The notes: generated from the sequence alone by a model not told the origin. A stretch of DNA of 15,543 nt from Actinobacteria bacterium UBA5975 (GCA_002430075.1 DJBN01000092.1:1-15543); one strand, 5' to 3'. Counted from the first letter of the stretch, positions 1-8,055 are shown. Made by a program: numbers and translations.

Positions 1-1254
1 GCGCTTTCAAAGAATATTTCATATGCTGTAGCTAGCAGTGAGGTTCGAATCCTCTCACCGATTCCGGGTAAATCAGCGGTAGGAATTGAGATTCCCAACG
101 CGGATAGAGAGATTGTTGCGCTGGGTGATGTGATGCGATCGAGCGTTGCAGGACAAGATCACCACCCGATGTTGGTTGCCTTAGGCAAGGATGTTGAAGG
201 CAATTTCGTCTGTGCAAACCTGGCAAAAATGCCCCATCTTCTTGTTGCTGGGGCAACGGGTGCGGGTAAGTCCTCAATGATTAACGCGATGATTACCTCA
301 ATTTTAATGCGCGCGACTCCTGATGATGTACGACTCATCCTTATCGATCCCAAGCGAGTTGAGTTAACGGCCTATGAAGGTATCCCACATCTGATTACGC
401 CAATCATTACGAATCCTAAGAAGGCTGCTGATGCACTTACTTGGGTGGTTCGGGAAATGGATCTTCGCTATGAAGATTTAGCCACTTTTGGGTTTAGACA
501 TATTGATGATTTTAATAAGGCGGTGAGATCGGGGAAAGTTGTTGCTCCACCGGGATCAGATCGAATTGTCGAACCCTATCCATACCTACTCGTCATCATC
601 GATGAGTTAGCTGATTTGATGATGATTGCAGCACGTGAAGTTGAAGAGTCAGTAGTACGAATTACACAGCTAGCCCGGTCTGCGGGTATTCATTTAGTTC
701 TTGCGACGCAGAGACCAAGTGTTGATGTAGTAACAGGTTTGATTAAAGCCAACGTTCCTTCGCGCCTATCCTTTGCAACATCATCTCTTGCTGATAGCCG
801 AGTTATTCTCGATAGCCCTGGCGCTGAAAAATTGATCGGGCAAGGTGATGGCCTCTTCATTCCCATGGGCGCAAGCAGAGCAATTCGAATTCAAGGAGCC
901 TACGTCTCTGAACGTGAAATCGAAGCCGTAACAAGCCACGTGAAGAAACAACTCTCGCCTCGCTATAGAGATGATGTAACACAAGTTGCTCAGGTAAATA
1001 GAGGAATTGATAAAGAAATTGGCGATGATTTAGAAATATTAATTCAAGCCGTGGAACTCGTTGTTGGGACGCAATTTGGATCTACATCAATGCTTCAGAG
1101 GAAGTTGCGAGTTGGTTTTGCAAAAGCAGGACGATTGATGGATTTGATGGAGACTCGAGGAATTGTTGGACCTTCAGAAGGTTCAAAAGCGCGTACTGTC
1201 ATGGTCAAGCCTGAGGAACTCGACTCAGTGCTAGCCACGCTCCGCGATTATTAA
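1..1254 (+). CDS. ftsK: DNA translocase FtsK, 3' part (5' end outside window)
   Basis: The reading frame is open from base 1, so this is the C-terminal 417 residues of a longer gene; the GTG at 130 is internal. FtsK is a septal, membrane-anchored hexameric ATPase that pumps chromosomal DNA through the division septum and activates XerCD at dif. Visible parts, numbered from the window edge: the pre-motor stretch [19 protein letters not shown]; Walker A GATGAGKS at 84-91 (bases 250-273); Walker B LLVIIDEL with the DE pair at 201-202 (base 601); the motor motif [13 protein letters not shown]; and a C-terminal winged-helix gamma domain with the family signature [20 protein letters not shown], which reads KOPS sequences. 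The membrane domain and linker lie upstream of the window. It precedes a RodZ-like gene and rimO, a common actinobacterial order. Nothing in the visible part looks degraded. Confidence 0.97.
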   Translation, partial: ALSKNISYAVASSEVRILSPIPGKSAVGIEIPNADREIVALGDVMRSSVAGQDHHPMLVALGKDVEGNFVCANLAKMPHLLVAGATGAGKSSMINAMITSILMRATPDDVRLILIDPKRVELTAYEGIPHLITPIITNPKKAADALTWVVREMDLRYEDLATFGFRHIDDFNKAVRSGKVVAPPGSDRIVEPYPYLLVIIDELADLMMIAAREVEESVVRITQLARSAGIHLVLATQRPSVDVVTGLIKANVPSRLSFATSSLADSRVILDSPGAEKLIGQGDGLFIPMGASRAIRIQGAYVSEREIEAVTSHVKKQLSPRYRDDVTQVAQVNRGIDKEIGDDLEILIQAVELVVGTQFGSTSMLQRKLRVGFAKAGRLMDLMETRGIVGPSEGSKARTVMVKPEELDSVLATLRDY

Positions 1255-1388
1255 CAGGTAATTCGCCGAAAGTGCTCTTCAAGGGAGAAATATTTAAATA
1301 TCTCACTTTTCATTTACTCATCCCACCAAGTGAAGTTAGAATTACCCACTCTCCGAGCAATTAATTTATTGGCAAGGCGGCAAGATAC

Positions 1389-2126
1389 ATGACACTAGGG
1401 AGCACAATTCTTGATGCTCGCGAAGCCGCGCGCCTAGGAATTGAAGACCTATCTGCTGTTACAAGTATTAGAGTTGGTCTTTTGACTGAGATGGAATTAA
1501 ATAATTTCTCTCACTGTGGGGGTGATACTTACGCCCGAGGACATTTACGTCATATCGCAGTAAAGATTGGGTTGGAACCACAACTCTTAATTGACTTATA
1601 TAACGAAGAACATTCAACGCAGAGTCGGGCAATCCAAGATCTACTTGTTGAAAATAGCGTTATGAAAATTCCTCGAGAGAAGAATCAATTATCTTGGAAG
1701 ATTCCAGCCGTTGCTTCTGTCACAATCTTGGTCGCTATCGCAGTTGCTCAGATCATTACTTCGAATCAGGGTTCAACCAGCGTTGTAGGACCACGACCAG
1801 TTACTAGTCAAAGTACTTCGGTGACTCCAGCTGCTGAACCAACAGAAGATTCTTCACCGACTGCAGATCCAACACCAGCTCCTAAGAATCAAGAGGTCAC
1901 TCTTACACTCACGGCATCTCGTGGCAATTCCTATATCGATATTATTGTTGATGGTCAACGAGTTGAAAAGAGTTCAATATTCCAGGGTGATACCAAGAGT
2001 TACATAGGCAAGAACGCAATTAGTATTTATCTGAGTAATCCTGCTGGGCTTGATGTGACCTATAACGGCAAGCAACTTGCCCCATTGGGTGCTCAAAATG
2101 AAGAGGTTAGACGCACCTTCCGATAA
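1389..2126 (+). CDS. RodZ-like HTH membrane protein
   Basis: A 245-residue protein with the RodZ plan: a cytoplasmic helix-turn-helix domain (about 5-75), one transmembrane helix (about 103-123, IPAVASVTILVAIAVAQII), a Ser/Thr/Pro-rich linker (about 125-166) and a beta-rich extracytoplasmic domain (about 167-245) resembling the RodZ C-terminal (DUF4115-type) domain. The sequence GGDTYARGHLRHIAVKIGLE closely matches the HTH_25 signature of actinobacterial RodZ-like proteins found between ftsK and rimO. In model bacteria RodZ links MreB to the wall-elongation machinery. No mreB is in this window, so the partner here is unknown. The ATG start is supported by AAGGCGG at 1374-1380. The 134-base gap after ftsK suggests its own promoter, but I could not assign one. 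The family call is good; the precise role is inferred. Confidence 0.82.
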   Translation: MTLGSTILDAREAARLGIEDLSAVTSIRVGLLTEMELNNFSHCGGDTYARGHLRHIAVKIGLEPQLLIDLYNEEHSTQSRAIQDLLVENSVMKIPREKNQLSWKIPAVASVTILVAIAVAQIITSNQGSTSVVGPRPVTSQSTSVTPAAEPTEDSSPTADPTPAPKNQEVTLTLTASRGNSYIDIIVDGQRVEKSSIFQGDTKSYIGKNAISIYLSNPAGLDVTYNGKQLAPLGAQNEEVRRTFR

Positions 2127-2135
2127 CATCACCCC

Positions 2136-3518
2136 ATGTCTCGCACCGTTGCAATTATCACGATGGGGTGCGCACGTAACGAAGTAGATTCAGAAGAGCT
2201 AGCAGGGCGTTTAGCAGCCGATGGTTGGACGCTCGTTGACGATGTTGAAAACGCTGAAGTTGCAGTAGTTAATACTTGCGGTTTTATTGAATCAGCCAAG
2301 AAAGATTCAGTTGATGCTCTCCTTGAAGCCAATTCCCTCAAAGGCCATGGACTCACGCGTGCTGTTGTGGCTGTGGGATGTATGGCTGAACGCTACGGAA
2401 AAGAGCTGGCAGAAGCGCTGCCTGAGGCGGATGCGATTCTTGGATTTGATGATTATCAAGATATCTCTGAGCGTTTGCAATCAATTATTAGCGGTAAAGC
2501 GCATACCCCACATGTACCCAGAGATCGTCGTGCACTTCTTCCCATTGCACCAGCTGAGCGAGCTGCAGCGCGCGATGAAAGTTACGCATCGTCATTAGGT
2601 GCCGGAGGTTCACTCTTTCGTAAGCGCCTCGGAAACGCACCCTGGGCTCCATTAAAAATAGCATCAGGCTGTGATCGCAGATGTTCATTCTGTGCAATCC
2701 CATATTTCCGAGGTTCATTTATATCTCGACGGCCTACTGAGATATTACAAGAAGGCAAGTGGTTGGCTGAAAACGGAGTAAGCGAACTCTTTCTCGTGAG
2801 TGAAAATACAACATCTTACGGAAAAGATTTGGGTGATCTCAAGTTGATGGAGAAGATTCTTCACGAATTTGCCGAGATCGAGGGTATCGAACGCGTGCGA
2901 CTTTCATATCTTCAGCCTGCTGAAATGCGCCCAACGCTTCTGCAGGCAATGATCGAGACAGACAAGGTCGCGCCCTACTTTGATCTCTCATTCCAACATA
3001 CAAGTCCGACGATATTGCGACGTATGCGCCGCTTTGGTGATTCAGAGAAATTCTTACATCTGATTTCACAAATTCGCGCCCTGTCACCAGAGGCTGGAAT
3101 CCGTTCCAATTTCATCGTTGGCTTCCCTGGTGAAACAGAGGCTGATTACAATGATCTTGCCGACTTCATTACTACCGCAAAGCTTGATGCCGTTGGTATT
3201 TTTGGTTACTCAGATGAAGATAAGACCGAAGCGCTAGATTTATCTGACAAAGTTGAAGAAGAAGTTATTCGCGAACGCGTAGAGTCTCTTTCATCTCTTG
3301 CCGACGAAATGGTTTCGATGCGCGCACAGGCTCGCATCGGTGAAACCCTTCGGGTACTTATTGAGGATGCAGAGCTTCAGGAAGGTCGGGCAGCCCATCA
3401 AGGCCCAGAAGTCGATGGCACAACATCATTTATCGGCACTGATTTTAAAGTGGGTCAGTATGTGGATGCAGTCGTTATTGATTCGATGGGAGCAGATTTG
3501 GTGGCGCAAGCTCGATGA
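2136..3518 (+). CDS. rimO: Ribosomal protein S12 methylthiotransferase RimO
   Basis: A 460-residue radical-SAM enzyme that adds a methylthio group to the conserved aspartate of ribosomal protein S12, using two [4Fe-4S] clusters. The N-terminal UPF0004 domain carries three cluster cysteines (C12 in [13 protein letters not shown]48 in VVNTCGFI, C82 in AVGCMAE). The radical-SAM CxxxCxxC motif is C179, C183 and C186 ([16 protein letters not shown]). A TRAM domain closes the protein (about 396-460). The sequence EVDSEELAG and the PYFRGSF stretch favour RimO over the tRNA enzyme MiaB. The start lies nine bases after the RodZ-like stop and has no clear Shine-Dalgarno site. TAACAT at 2124-2129, then six bases, then ATG fits a leaderless start whose -10 element overlaps the preceding stop codon. 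The 3' end overlaps pgsA by ATGA. Confidence 0.96.
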   Translation: MSRTVAIITMGCARNEVDSEELAGRLAADGWTLVDDVENAEVAVVNTCGFIESAKKDSVDALLEANSLKGHGLTRAVVAVGCMAERYGKELAEALPEADAILGFDDYQDISERLQSIISGKAHTPHVPRDRRALLPIAPAERAAARDESYASSLGAGGSLFRKRLGNAPWAPLKIASGCDRRCSFCAIPYFRGSFISRRPTEILQEGKWLAENGVSELFLVSENTTSYGKDLGDLKLMEKILHEFAEIEGIERVRLSYLQPAEMRPTLLQAMIETDKVAPYFDLSFQHTSPTILRRMRRFGDSEKFLHLISQIRALSPEAGIRSNFIVGFPGETEADYNDLADFITTAKLDAVGIFGYSDEDKTEALDLSDKVEEEVIRERVESLSSLADEMVSMRAQARIGETLRVLIEDAELQEGRAAHQGPEVDGTTSFIGTDFKVGQYVDAVVIDSMGADLVAQAR

Positions 3519-4060
3519 AAGTGCCCAGTTTCATTACTCCCAACACCTTGACTGTAACTCGAATTCTGCTCATTCCATTTGGTGTCTACATGCTCTTCTA
3601 TGATGGTGGCACCAACACACGTTTTCAGCTTATTTCCTATGCAATCTTCTTTACTTTGGGCATGACAGATATCGTTGATGGCAAATGGGCGCGTCAGGCA
3701 AATCGAGTTACAGCGCTGGGTACCTTCTTAGATCCAATAGCTGACAAAGCTCTCATTGGTGCTGCAATGATCTCACTATCAATCCTTGGTCGATTTCCTT
3801 GGTGGATAACGGTTTTTATATTGACACGCGAAATTGGAATCACAGTATTTAGAGTTCTTGCCATTAAGGATGGAGTGATTCCTGCAAGTAAAGGCGGGAA
3901 GATTAAAACGCTTATGCAGAATTTCGGGGTTGGATTCTTTATTCTTCCACTACCAACATGGCTTGATTGGTTTAAGTATGGATTTATCTCCATTGCCATA
4001 ATCCTGACAATTACCACTGCCTATGATTACATCAGAGCGTGGCAACGTAGCCGTCATTAG
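3515..4060 (+). CDS. pgsA: CDP-diacylglycerol--glycerol-3-phosphate 3-phosphatidyltransferase
   Basis: A 181-residue integral membrane protein of the CDP-alcohol phosphotransferase family. It transfers a phosphatidyl group from CDP-diacylglycerol to glycerol-3-phosphate, the committed step to phosphatidylglycerol. The full family signature DxxDGxxARx8Gx3Dx3D is present at residues 52-77 (D52, D55, G56, A59, R60, G69, D73, D77), which bind metal and substrate. Hydrophobic stretches at about 12-30, 37-52, 78-105 and 145-172 fit the multi-helix fold. The ATG overlaps the rimO stop (ATGA), so the two are probably translationally coupled. Other members of the family use inositol phosphate or similar acceptors. 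The position between rimO and cinA and the [19 protein letters not shown]-terminus favour PgsA. Confidence 0.92.
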   Translation: MKVPSFITPNTLTVTRILLIPFGVYMLFYDGGTNTRFQLISYAIFFTLGMTDIVDGKWARQANRVTALGTFLDPIADKALIGAAMISLSILGRFPWWITVFILTREIGITVFRVLAIKDGVIPASKGGKIKTLMQNFGVGFFILPLPTWLDWFKYGFISIAIILTITTAYDYIRAWQRSRH

Positions 4061-4080
4061 CAAGTAGTCCATGGTAAGAC

Positions 4081-4116
4081 TTGGCATAGCGTACTTTCTA
4101 AGTGTAGATTCATAAC
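4081..4116 (+). promoter_or_regulatory. Predicted promoter for leaderless cinA mRNA
   Basis: TTGGCA at 4081-4086 (one mismatch from TTGACA), an 18-base spacer, then TAGATT at 4105-4110 (fits TAnnnT). Six bases later comes the cinA ATG at 4117, where transcription would be expected to start. There is no Shine-Dalgarno site before cinA. The layout matches the leaderless promoters common in Actinobacteria. This is prediction from sequence only. Confidence 0.55.
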
Positions 4117-4599
4117 ATGTCCAACAATGCGCAAGCGCAGCTTGTAATTAGCGCACTTCGGAGTAGTAAAGAGACTGTATCCGTTGCAGAGTCTTTAACC
4201 GGTGGCGGAGTTGGTTTTAACCTGACACAAGTACCTGGTGCATCTGAAGTCTTTCTTGGTGCAGTCATTGCATATACAGCAGAAGTAAAGATTAATTTCT
4301 TACATGTTAATAAAAAGACGATTGAGCAATTTACTGTAGTTAGCGAAGAGGTGGCTCGTGAAATGGCGCAAGGTGCCCTAAAAGCTTTTGGAACCACATG
4401 GGCGATCGCCACAACGGGAGTCGCAGGCCCCGGAGAGTTTATGGGCCATCGCGAAGGTACTGTCTGGATAGCGATAGCTGGACCAGTTGAGGAAACTCTG
4501 CAATTAACCCTTGATGGTGACCGAGATGGTGTACGTCATGGGGCTATATCCAGCGCAATTGCCACCTTTGCGCGTATCCTTAGCCAACGAGCCGTATAA
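4117..4599 (+). CDS. cinA: CinA C-terminal domain protein (nicotinamide-nucleotide amidohydrolase PncC type)
   Basis: A 160-residue protein made only of the CinA C-terminal domain. Members of this family deamidate nicotinamide mononucleotide to nicotinate mononucleotide in pyridine-nucleotide salvage. Family motifs visible are VAESLTGGGVG (23-33, with the catalytic-region serine in ESLTGG), the VFLGAVIAYTAEVK stretch (45-58) and TTGVAGPGE (99-107). The N-terminal MoaB/COG1058 domain of full-length CinA is absent, as in many short actinobacterial and proteobacterial PncC proteins, so this need not be a truncation. It sits between pgsA and clgR, the usual actinobacterial order. No Shine-Dalgarno site is present; see the leaderless promoter just upstream. 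Confidence 0.93.
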   Translation: MSNNAQAQLVISALRSSKETVSVAESLTGGGVGFNLTQVPGASEVFLGAVIAYTAEVKINFLHVNKKTIEQFTVVSEEVAREMAQGALKAFGTTWAIATTGVAGPGEFMGHREGTVWIAIAGPVEETLQLTLDGDRDGVRHGAISSAIATFARILSQRAV

Positions 4600-4626
4600 C
4601 TACGGCATATATTTTAGAAGGTAGCG

Positions 4627-4893
4627 ATGACACTTTTACGTGAAGCAGTCGGTCACACACTGCGCGATGCTCGCACCTGTCAAGCGCGCACTCTTCGTGA
4701 TGTGGCTCTCCAAGCTCGAGTCTCACTTGGCTACCTCTCTGAAGTTGAACGAGGACAGAAGGAAGCTTCGTCAGAACTTCTCAATGCTATTTGCGAAGCC
4801 CTGGGTCTGACTTTGTCATCAGTGATGAGTGGCGTTTCACGCGAACTCCAATCTCGTGAAAGCGCAAAGCTCTCCGTTGTCGACGCAGCCTAA
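4627..4893 (+). CDS. clgR: XRE-family transcriptional regulator ClgR
   Basis: An 88-residue DNA-binding protein with one Cro/C1-type helix-turn-helix (about residues 21-78). The segment [20 protein letters not shown] (reading ARVSLGYL... here) is nearly diagnostic for ClgR, the actinobacterial activator of clp protease and other proteostasis genes. The location after pgsA-cinA and shortly before recA matches mycobacteria and streptomycetes. AGAAGG at 4616-4621 lies five bases before the ATG, and TATATT at 4608-4613 is a possible -10. In Mycobacterium the next gene is the PspA-like protein controlled by ClgR; here a TetR-type gene follows instead. I saw no clear ClgR operator near this gene. 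No clp gene lies in the window, so its targets are inferred from the family. Confidence 0.9.
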   Translation: MTLLREAVGHTLRDARTCQARTLRDVALQARVSLGYLSEVERGQKEASSELLNAICEALGLTLSSVMSGVSRELQSRESAKLSVVDAA

Positions 4894-5404
4894 GTACGCT
4901 TTGCAGGGCGGAATCCATCGCCGTACCGAGAGCGCAATTCTTGAAGGTACTAAAAGCCTTATCTCCATGCACGGCATCTCGCATATCACAATGATCGATA
5001 TCTCGGATGCATCTGAAGTATCACGTGCAACTTTGTATAACCATTATCGTGACAAAAACGCAGTCTTACAGGCGCTTCTTACAAGTGAAGTAGAAGAATT
5101 GGTTGAGCGTGCAACGAACGCCGGAACACCGGCAGATACTCTCGAGACCTTATCTTCGTATATTTCAACAGATTCAGCACTTGCTACGATGAGAAAACAT
5201 GATGCCCAGTTGCTTATTGATGTGATGGTTCATTCTGAGAACCCTCTCTACCTACTTCTTGCGCGTTGTGTTTATGGTGCAACAAAATCTGAGGCAGGTA
5301 CGGGTCTAGCAATGAGGTGGTTATTGGGTCAAGTCACTCAGCCAATTACTGCAAAACAATCACGTGAGCAGGCAGAGCTTCTCGTTGAGCGCACTCTCTT
5401 TTAG
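4877..5404 (+). CDS. TetR/AcrR-family transcriptional regulator
   Basis: The N-terminal DNA-binding domain is clear: [17 protein letters not shown], then the helix-turn-helix [20 protein letters not shown] typical of TetR/AcrR proteins, about 15-65 residues into the protein. The rest (about 110 residues) is a helical ligand/dimer domain with no recognisable specificity. The start is uncertain because there is no ATG. In-frame options are GTG 4829, GTG 4856, TTG 4877 and TTG 4901, none with a good Shine-Dalgarno site. I chose TTG 4877 because it leaves a short 17-base overlap with clgR and a normal short tail before the HTH domain. The overlap suggests coupled expression with clgR. Its ligand and targets cannot be read from the sequence. 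Confidence 0.8.
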   Translation: MSTQPKYALQGGIHRRTESAILEGTKSLISMHGISHITMIDISDASEVSRATLYNHYRDKNAVLQALLTSEVEELVERATNAGTPADTLETLSSYISTDSALATMRKHDAQLLIDVMVHSENPLYLLLARCVYGATKSEAGTGLAMRWLLGQVTQPITAKQSREQAELLVERTLF

Positions 5405-5418
5405 CTCCCTAGACATTT

Positions 5419-5619
5419 ATGCGCATCTCTGATCTACGTGAACGCTTAGTACTTTCTTTCGGTGAATCGTGGGCCCCATCGTTTTCGCACGATATAGCAA
5501 TTAGTGAACTCGGTTCAATGACGGTGAATGAGGCGCTAAACGCGGGCCGCGAAGCCGATGAAATTTGGCGCGCCGTATGTAAACAATGCCCAAACGAAAC
5601 CCATCCGTACCGCTACTAA
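5419..5619 (+). CDS. DUF3046 family protein
   Basis: A 66-residue protein of the actinobacterial DUF3046 family, whose function is unknown. The family pattern is visible: MRISDLRERL..SFG at the start, the central LGSMTVNEALNAGREADEIW, and WRAVC close to the end. The gene typically sits immediately upstream of recA in Actinobacteria. Here yaaA on the other strand has come between them. The last four bases overlap the 3' end of yaaA, so the two genes converge with no room for a terminator. No strong ribosome binding site is visible before the ATG. Confidence 0.85.
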   Translation: MRISDLRERLVLSFGESWAPSFSHDIAISELGSMTVNEALNAGREADEIWRAVCKQCPNETHPYRY

Positions 5620-6170
5620 ATAGCGATAACCTCAAGCACCCAAGGTTGCTGACCATCTGAAGGCGTCAGCGCGCATGGGTATTTCTCTGACACTATGGCG
5701 TAGAGATCTTCAGGAGTTTTTGGCAGCGAGCGCGATTGCAGCAGCCAGCGCGTAATTTCGCCCCGCGTCTTCTTTGACATATGCGTAACAACGGTTCGAA
5801 CGCCTTCGACAACGGTTGAGACTCGAATCTCAACGGTGATATCTACCGGTGCGTGCCAGACTGTTTTATAGGTAGATGAACGGCAGTCGATGATCAGATC
5901 AGTTTTGACTGCATCCAAAATGAGCGCAATAGGCTCGCGCATCGCGACGTTATCAATCTTCGCCTTGTAGCTCTCGATTCGATCAGATGGGCGCACCAGC
6001 CCGTACTTTGCCGAGATGATCGCAATGGCTTGGTCGCCGCGTTTTTTTGCAGCAGGGGAGAGGCTGGCCCAATCGAGGGCTTTATAGAGCACGCCTGAAT
6101 AGACCGCCATCGCCGCCGTGGGCTTGGAGGTCGGGCTCTTCTTCTCAGAGGGCGGCAAGAGGATCAACAC
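5616..6170 (-). CDS. yaaA: YaaA/UPF0246 (DUF328) family protein, short form
   Basis: A 184-residue member of the YaaA family. In E. coli YaaA lowers intracellular iron and protects DNA from peroxide; members bind DNA. Motifs seen are an N-terminal LILLPPSEKK, AVYSGVLYKALDW, IISAKYGLVRPSDRIESYK (family: S.LYGVLRP.D.I..Y) and a C-terminal ThMSKKTRGEITRWLL. About 60 residues usually found between LPPSEGK and VYSGVLY are missing, so it is well below the roughly 250 residues of typical members. The GTG at 6170 gives the family-like start M-L-I-L-L-P-P-S-E; a GTG at 6179 is an alternative. On the minus strand TAGGGT (6183-6178) lies seven bases before GTG 6170, fitting either a leaderless -10 or a weak ribosome site. 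It is divergent from recA across an SOS box. Confidence 0.85.
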   Translation of the reverse strand: MLILLPPSEKKSPTSKPTAAMAVYSGVLYKALDWASLSPAAKKRGDQAIAIISAKYGLVRPSDRIESYKAKIDNVAMREPIALILDAVKTDLIIDCRSSTYKTVWHAPVDITVEIRVSTVVEGVRTVVTHMSKKTRGEITRWLLQSRSLPKTPEDLYAIVSEKYPCALTPSDGQQPWVLEVIAI

Positions 6171-6207
6171 GCGACACACCCTACTTGTCAGTGGCTGCTG
6201 CTACCTT

Positions 6208-6223
6208 TCGAACAGATGTTCGG
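6208..6223. promoter_or_regulatory. LexA (SOS) box between yaaA and recA
   Basis: TCGAAC-AGAT-GTTCGG matches the Gram-positive/actinobacterial LexA operator TCGAAC-N4-GTTCGA with one mismatch in the last base. On the + strand, TATCCT at 6225-6230 is a candidate -10 for recA directly after the box, so bound LexA would block that promoter. On the minus strand the box lies about 38 bases upstream of the yaaA start and could also affect yaaA. No lexA gene is in the window. Confidence 0.8.
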
Positions 6224-6235
6224 ATATCCTTATCC

Positions 6236-6395
6236 GCATCACACACGTGATGGGTCAGGAAACTGACTGCACAGCCAGAGCGGTGCTCAACCTCCGCCCA
6301 CAGCGTCTCTATAACGCTCGGGGCCGTCGTAGAGAACTTCCGTACCTTCTGGGCCGAATACCAACGTATGGCGCTCGCCAAACGTTCGAGATGAA
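6236..6395 (+). other. Predicted structured 5' leader of recA
   Basis: If recA starts from the TATCCT at 6225-6230, its mRNA carries about 158 untranslated bases. These hold a run of short perfect hairpins: CATCAC-ACAC-GTGATG (6237-6252), GTCAG-GAAA-CTGAC with a GNRA-type tetraloop (6254-6267), GAGC-GGT-GCTC (6278-6288), AGCGT-CTCTATA-ACGCT (6302-6318) and TGGC-GCTC-GCCA (6369-6380) just before the recA ATG. recA itself has no good Shine-Dalgarno site. Open frames cross this stretch on both strands but lack usable starts. I do not recognise a named RNA family. Confidence 0.35.
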
Positions 6396-7487
6396 ATGGA
6401 GAAGACAGTGGCTGCTGAAAAATCAAAAGCTGAAGAGAAACAAACATCTGATCGTCAAAAGGCATTAGATACCGCCCTTGCTCAAATCGAACGACAGTTT
6501 GGTAAAGGCTCAGTCATGAAGATGTCAGATCGACAAGCACAAGTGATCGAAGTTATTCCAACTGGCTCTGTTGCCCTCGATATCGCACTTGGTATTGGCG
6601 GACTCCCACGCGGACGTATCGTTGAAATTTATGGACCTGAATCTTCAGGTAAGACAACACTTACTCTGCATGCTATTGCCAATGCACAGAAGGCTGGCGG
6701 TATCTGCGCATTTATTGATGCAGAGCACGCATTCGATGCAGAGTATGCAAAGAAGCTTGGCGTAGATATTGATGCACTTCTTGTTTCACAACCCGATACA
6801 GGCGAACAAGCACTTGAAATCATGGATATGTTAATCCGTTCAGGCGCACTTGATCTCGTAGTCGTTGACTCAGTTGCAGCTCTCGTTCCTCGCGCCGAAA
6901 TTGAGGGCGAGATGGGCGATTCACATATGGGCCTTCAAGCTCGCTTGATGTCACAAGCGCTCCGCAAAATTACAGGTGCGCTCCATCAATCAAAGACAAC
7001 GGCGATCTTTATTAATCAGCTCCGCGAAAAAATTGGCGTCTTCTTCGGTTCACCAGAGACAACAACAGGTGGAAAGGCTCTTAAGTTCTACGCCTCTGTC
7101 CGTCTAGATATCCGTCGTATTGAAACCCTTAAAGATGGCACAGAGTCAGTTGGAAACCGCACACGCGTTAAGGTTGTCAAAAATAAGATGGCCCCACCAT
7201 TTAAGCAGGCAGAGTTCGACATCATCTACGGTGTTGGAATCTCTCGAGAAGGCTCACTCCTTGATATGGGTGTTGAAATTGGAATCGTTAAGAAATCTGG
7301 AGCTTGGTATACCTACGAAGCCGATCAACTTGGTCAAGGTAAAGAGAACTCACGCGCCTTCCTCATCGATAATCCAGATCTTGCCAATGAGATCGAATCT
7401 AAGATTCGCGCCAGCTTTGTACCCGTCGAGGTAGATGCGGCAATGATTGCAGAGATCGATGAAGCTACAGCAGAGGTTGATTTCTAA
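6396..7487 (+). CDS. recA: Recombinase RecA
   Basis: A 363-residue RecA, which forms ATP-dependent filaments on single-stranded DNA, drives homologous strand exchange and triggers LexA self-cleavage. Visible parts are the N-terminal oligomerisation helix ([17 protein letters not shown], about 28-43), Walker A GPESSGKT (80-87), Walker [13 protein letters not shown], the loop-1 region [20 protein letters not shown], the [20 protein letters not shown] loop-2 region, and an acidic C-terminal tail. About 20 Lys/Glu-rich residues precede the core. ATG 6396 is the only sensible start and gives this N-terminus. It has no clear ribosome site and overlaps nothing. An out-of-frame ATG sits five bases upstream at 6391. 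Regulation by LexA is indicated by the SOS box at 6208-6223. recX follows directly. Confidence 0.98.
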   Translation: MEKTVAAEKSKAEEKQTSDRQKALDTALAQIERQFGKGSVMKMSDRQAQVIEVIPTGSVALDIALGIGGLPRGRIVEIYGPESSGKTTLTLHAIANAQKAGGICAFIDAEHAFDAEYAKKLGVDIDALLVSQPDTGEQALEIMDMLIRSGALDLVVVDSVAALVPRAEIEGEMGDSHMGLQARLMSQALRKITGALHQSKTTAIFINQLREKIGVFFGSPETTTGGKALKFYASVRLDIRRIETLKDGTESVGNRTRVKVVKNKMAPPFKQAEFDIIYGVGISREGSLLDMGVEIGIVKKSGAWYTYEADQLGQGKENSRAFLIDNPDLANEIESKIRASFVPVEVDAAMIAEIDEATAEVDF

Positions 7488-7993
7488 TTTCACTGCAATT
7501 TGCAAAGGTTTCACGTGGCGAGGGCTCGGACCCTTACGAAGTTGCTCACACAATTGCGCTCAACGCACTTGTCTCGCGGGCAAAGAGTAAGGGCGAGCTT
7601 CTCGCTCACCTTAAAACACGTGGCGTCGAAGATGACATTGCACAAGCTGTCATCTTCCGCTTACAAGAGAGTGGGCTTGTTAACGATCGCGAATTTGCAG
7701 CCGCCTGGGCTACTTCGCGCCATAACCATAAGAAGCTCTCTAAAAGAATAATCGCCGGCGAACTTCGCCAGAAAGGAGTTCTTCAAGAGCAGATCGATGA
7801 AGCGCTCGAAGGAATCGATGATGAATCTGAATATCGAAGCGCCTTTGATTTAGGCTTCAAGAAGTACAACACCATGTCGCGGCTAGCACCCGATGTTCAG
7901 ATTCGAAGAATTCAATCTCTCTTAGCTCGTAAGGGGTTTAACTTCACGGTCATTTCGCGAGTTCTGCGCGAGCTCGAATTATCAGAACGGTAA
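7487..7993 (+). CDS. recX: RecA regulator RecX (non-canonical start)
   Basis: RecX binds RecA filaments and limits their activity. The frame 7481-7993 reads as a complete RecX: DPYEVAHTIALNALVSRAKS, then GELLAHLKTRGVEDDIAQAV, LQESGLVNDREFAAAWATSR, KRIIAGELRQKGV, and near the end IQSLLARKGFNFTVISRVLR. The three three-helix repeats of the family can be followed along the protein. The frame is closed upstream by TGA at 7478-7480 and contains no ATG, GTG or TTG before the conserved region; the first ATG is near 7873, deep inside the protein. The best candidate is ATT at 7487, sharing one base with the recA stop (TAATT, as in TAATG couplings) and preceded by AGAGG at 7472-7476. It gives 168 residues, with the conserved DPYEVA starting at residue 15. 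CTG 7493 is the alternative. Confidence 0.9.
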   Translation: MSLQFAKVSRGEGSDPYEVAHTIALNALVSRAKSKGELLAHLKTRGVEDDIAQAVIFRLQESGLVNDREFAAAWATSRHNHKKLSKRIIAGELRQKGVLQEQIDEALEGIDDESEYRSAFDLGFKKYNTMSRLAPDVQIRRIQSLLARKGFNFTVISRVLRELELSER

Positions 7994-8055
7994 GAAATCA
8001 ATGGGGGTTGTTAAACGTCACGCTGGTTATTTGGTGAAGCTTGGGGTTTTCTAAG

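Noticed and set aside
1287..1304. ATATTTAAATAT palindrome in the ftsK-RodZ gap as a terminator or operator
   Set aside because: AT-only core with mismatched flanks and no T-run; short AT palindromes are expected by chance.
6384..6389. GTTCGA just before the recA ATG as a second LexA box
   Set aside because: Only the right half-site is present; the expected left half ten bases upstream reads CTCGCC and does not match.
6118..6468. 116-codon + strand frame crossing the yaaA 5' end, the gap and the recA start
   Set aside because: Overlaps two well-supported genes, has no ribosome site and does not resemble a protein family.
7500..7751. 83-codon + strand frame over the start of recX
   Set aside because: The overlapping frame encodes clear RecX motifs, and this one has no family resemblance.
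8001..8054. 17-codon frame (MGVVKRHAGYLVKLGVF) between recX and the tRNA-like fragment
   Set aside because: Too short, no clear ribosome site, and no recognisable match; it could equally be chance or the end of a lost gene.
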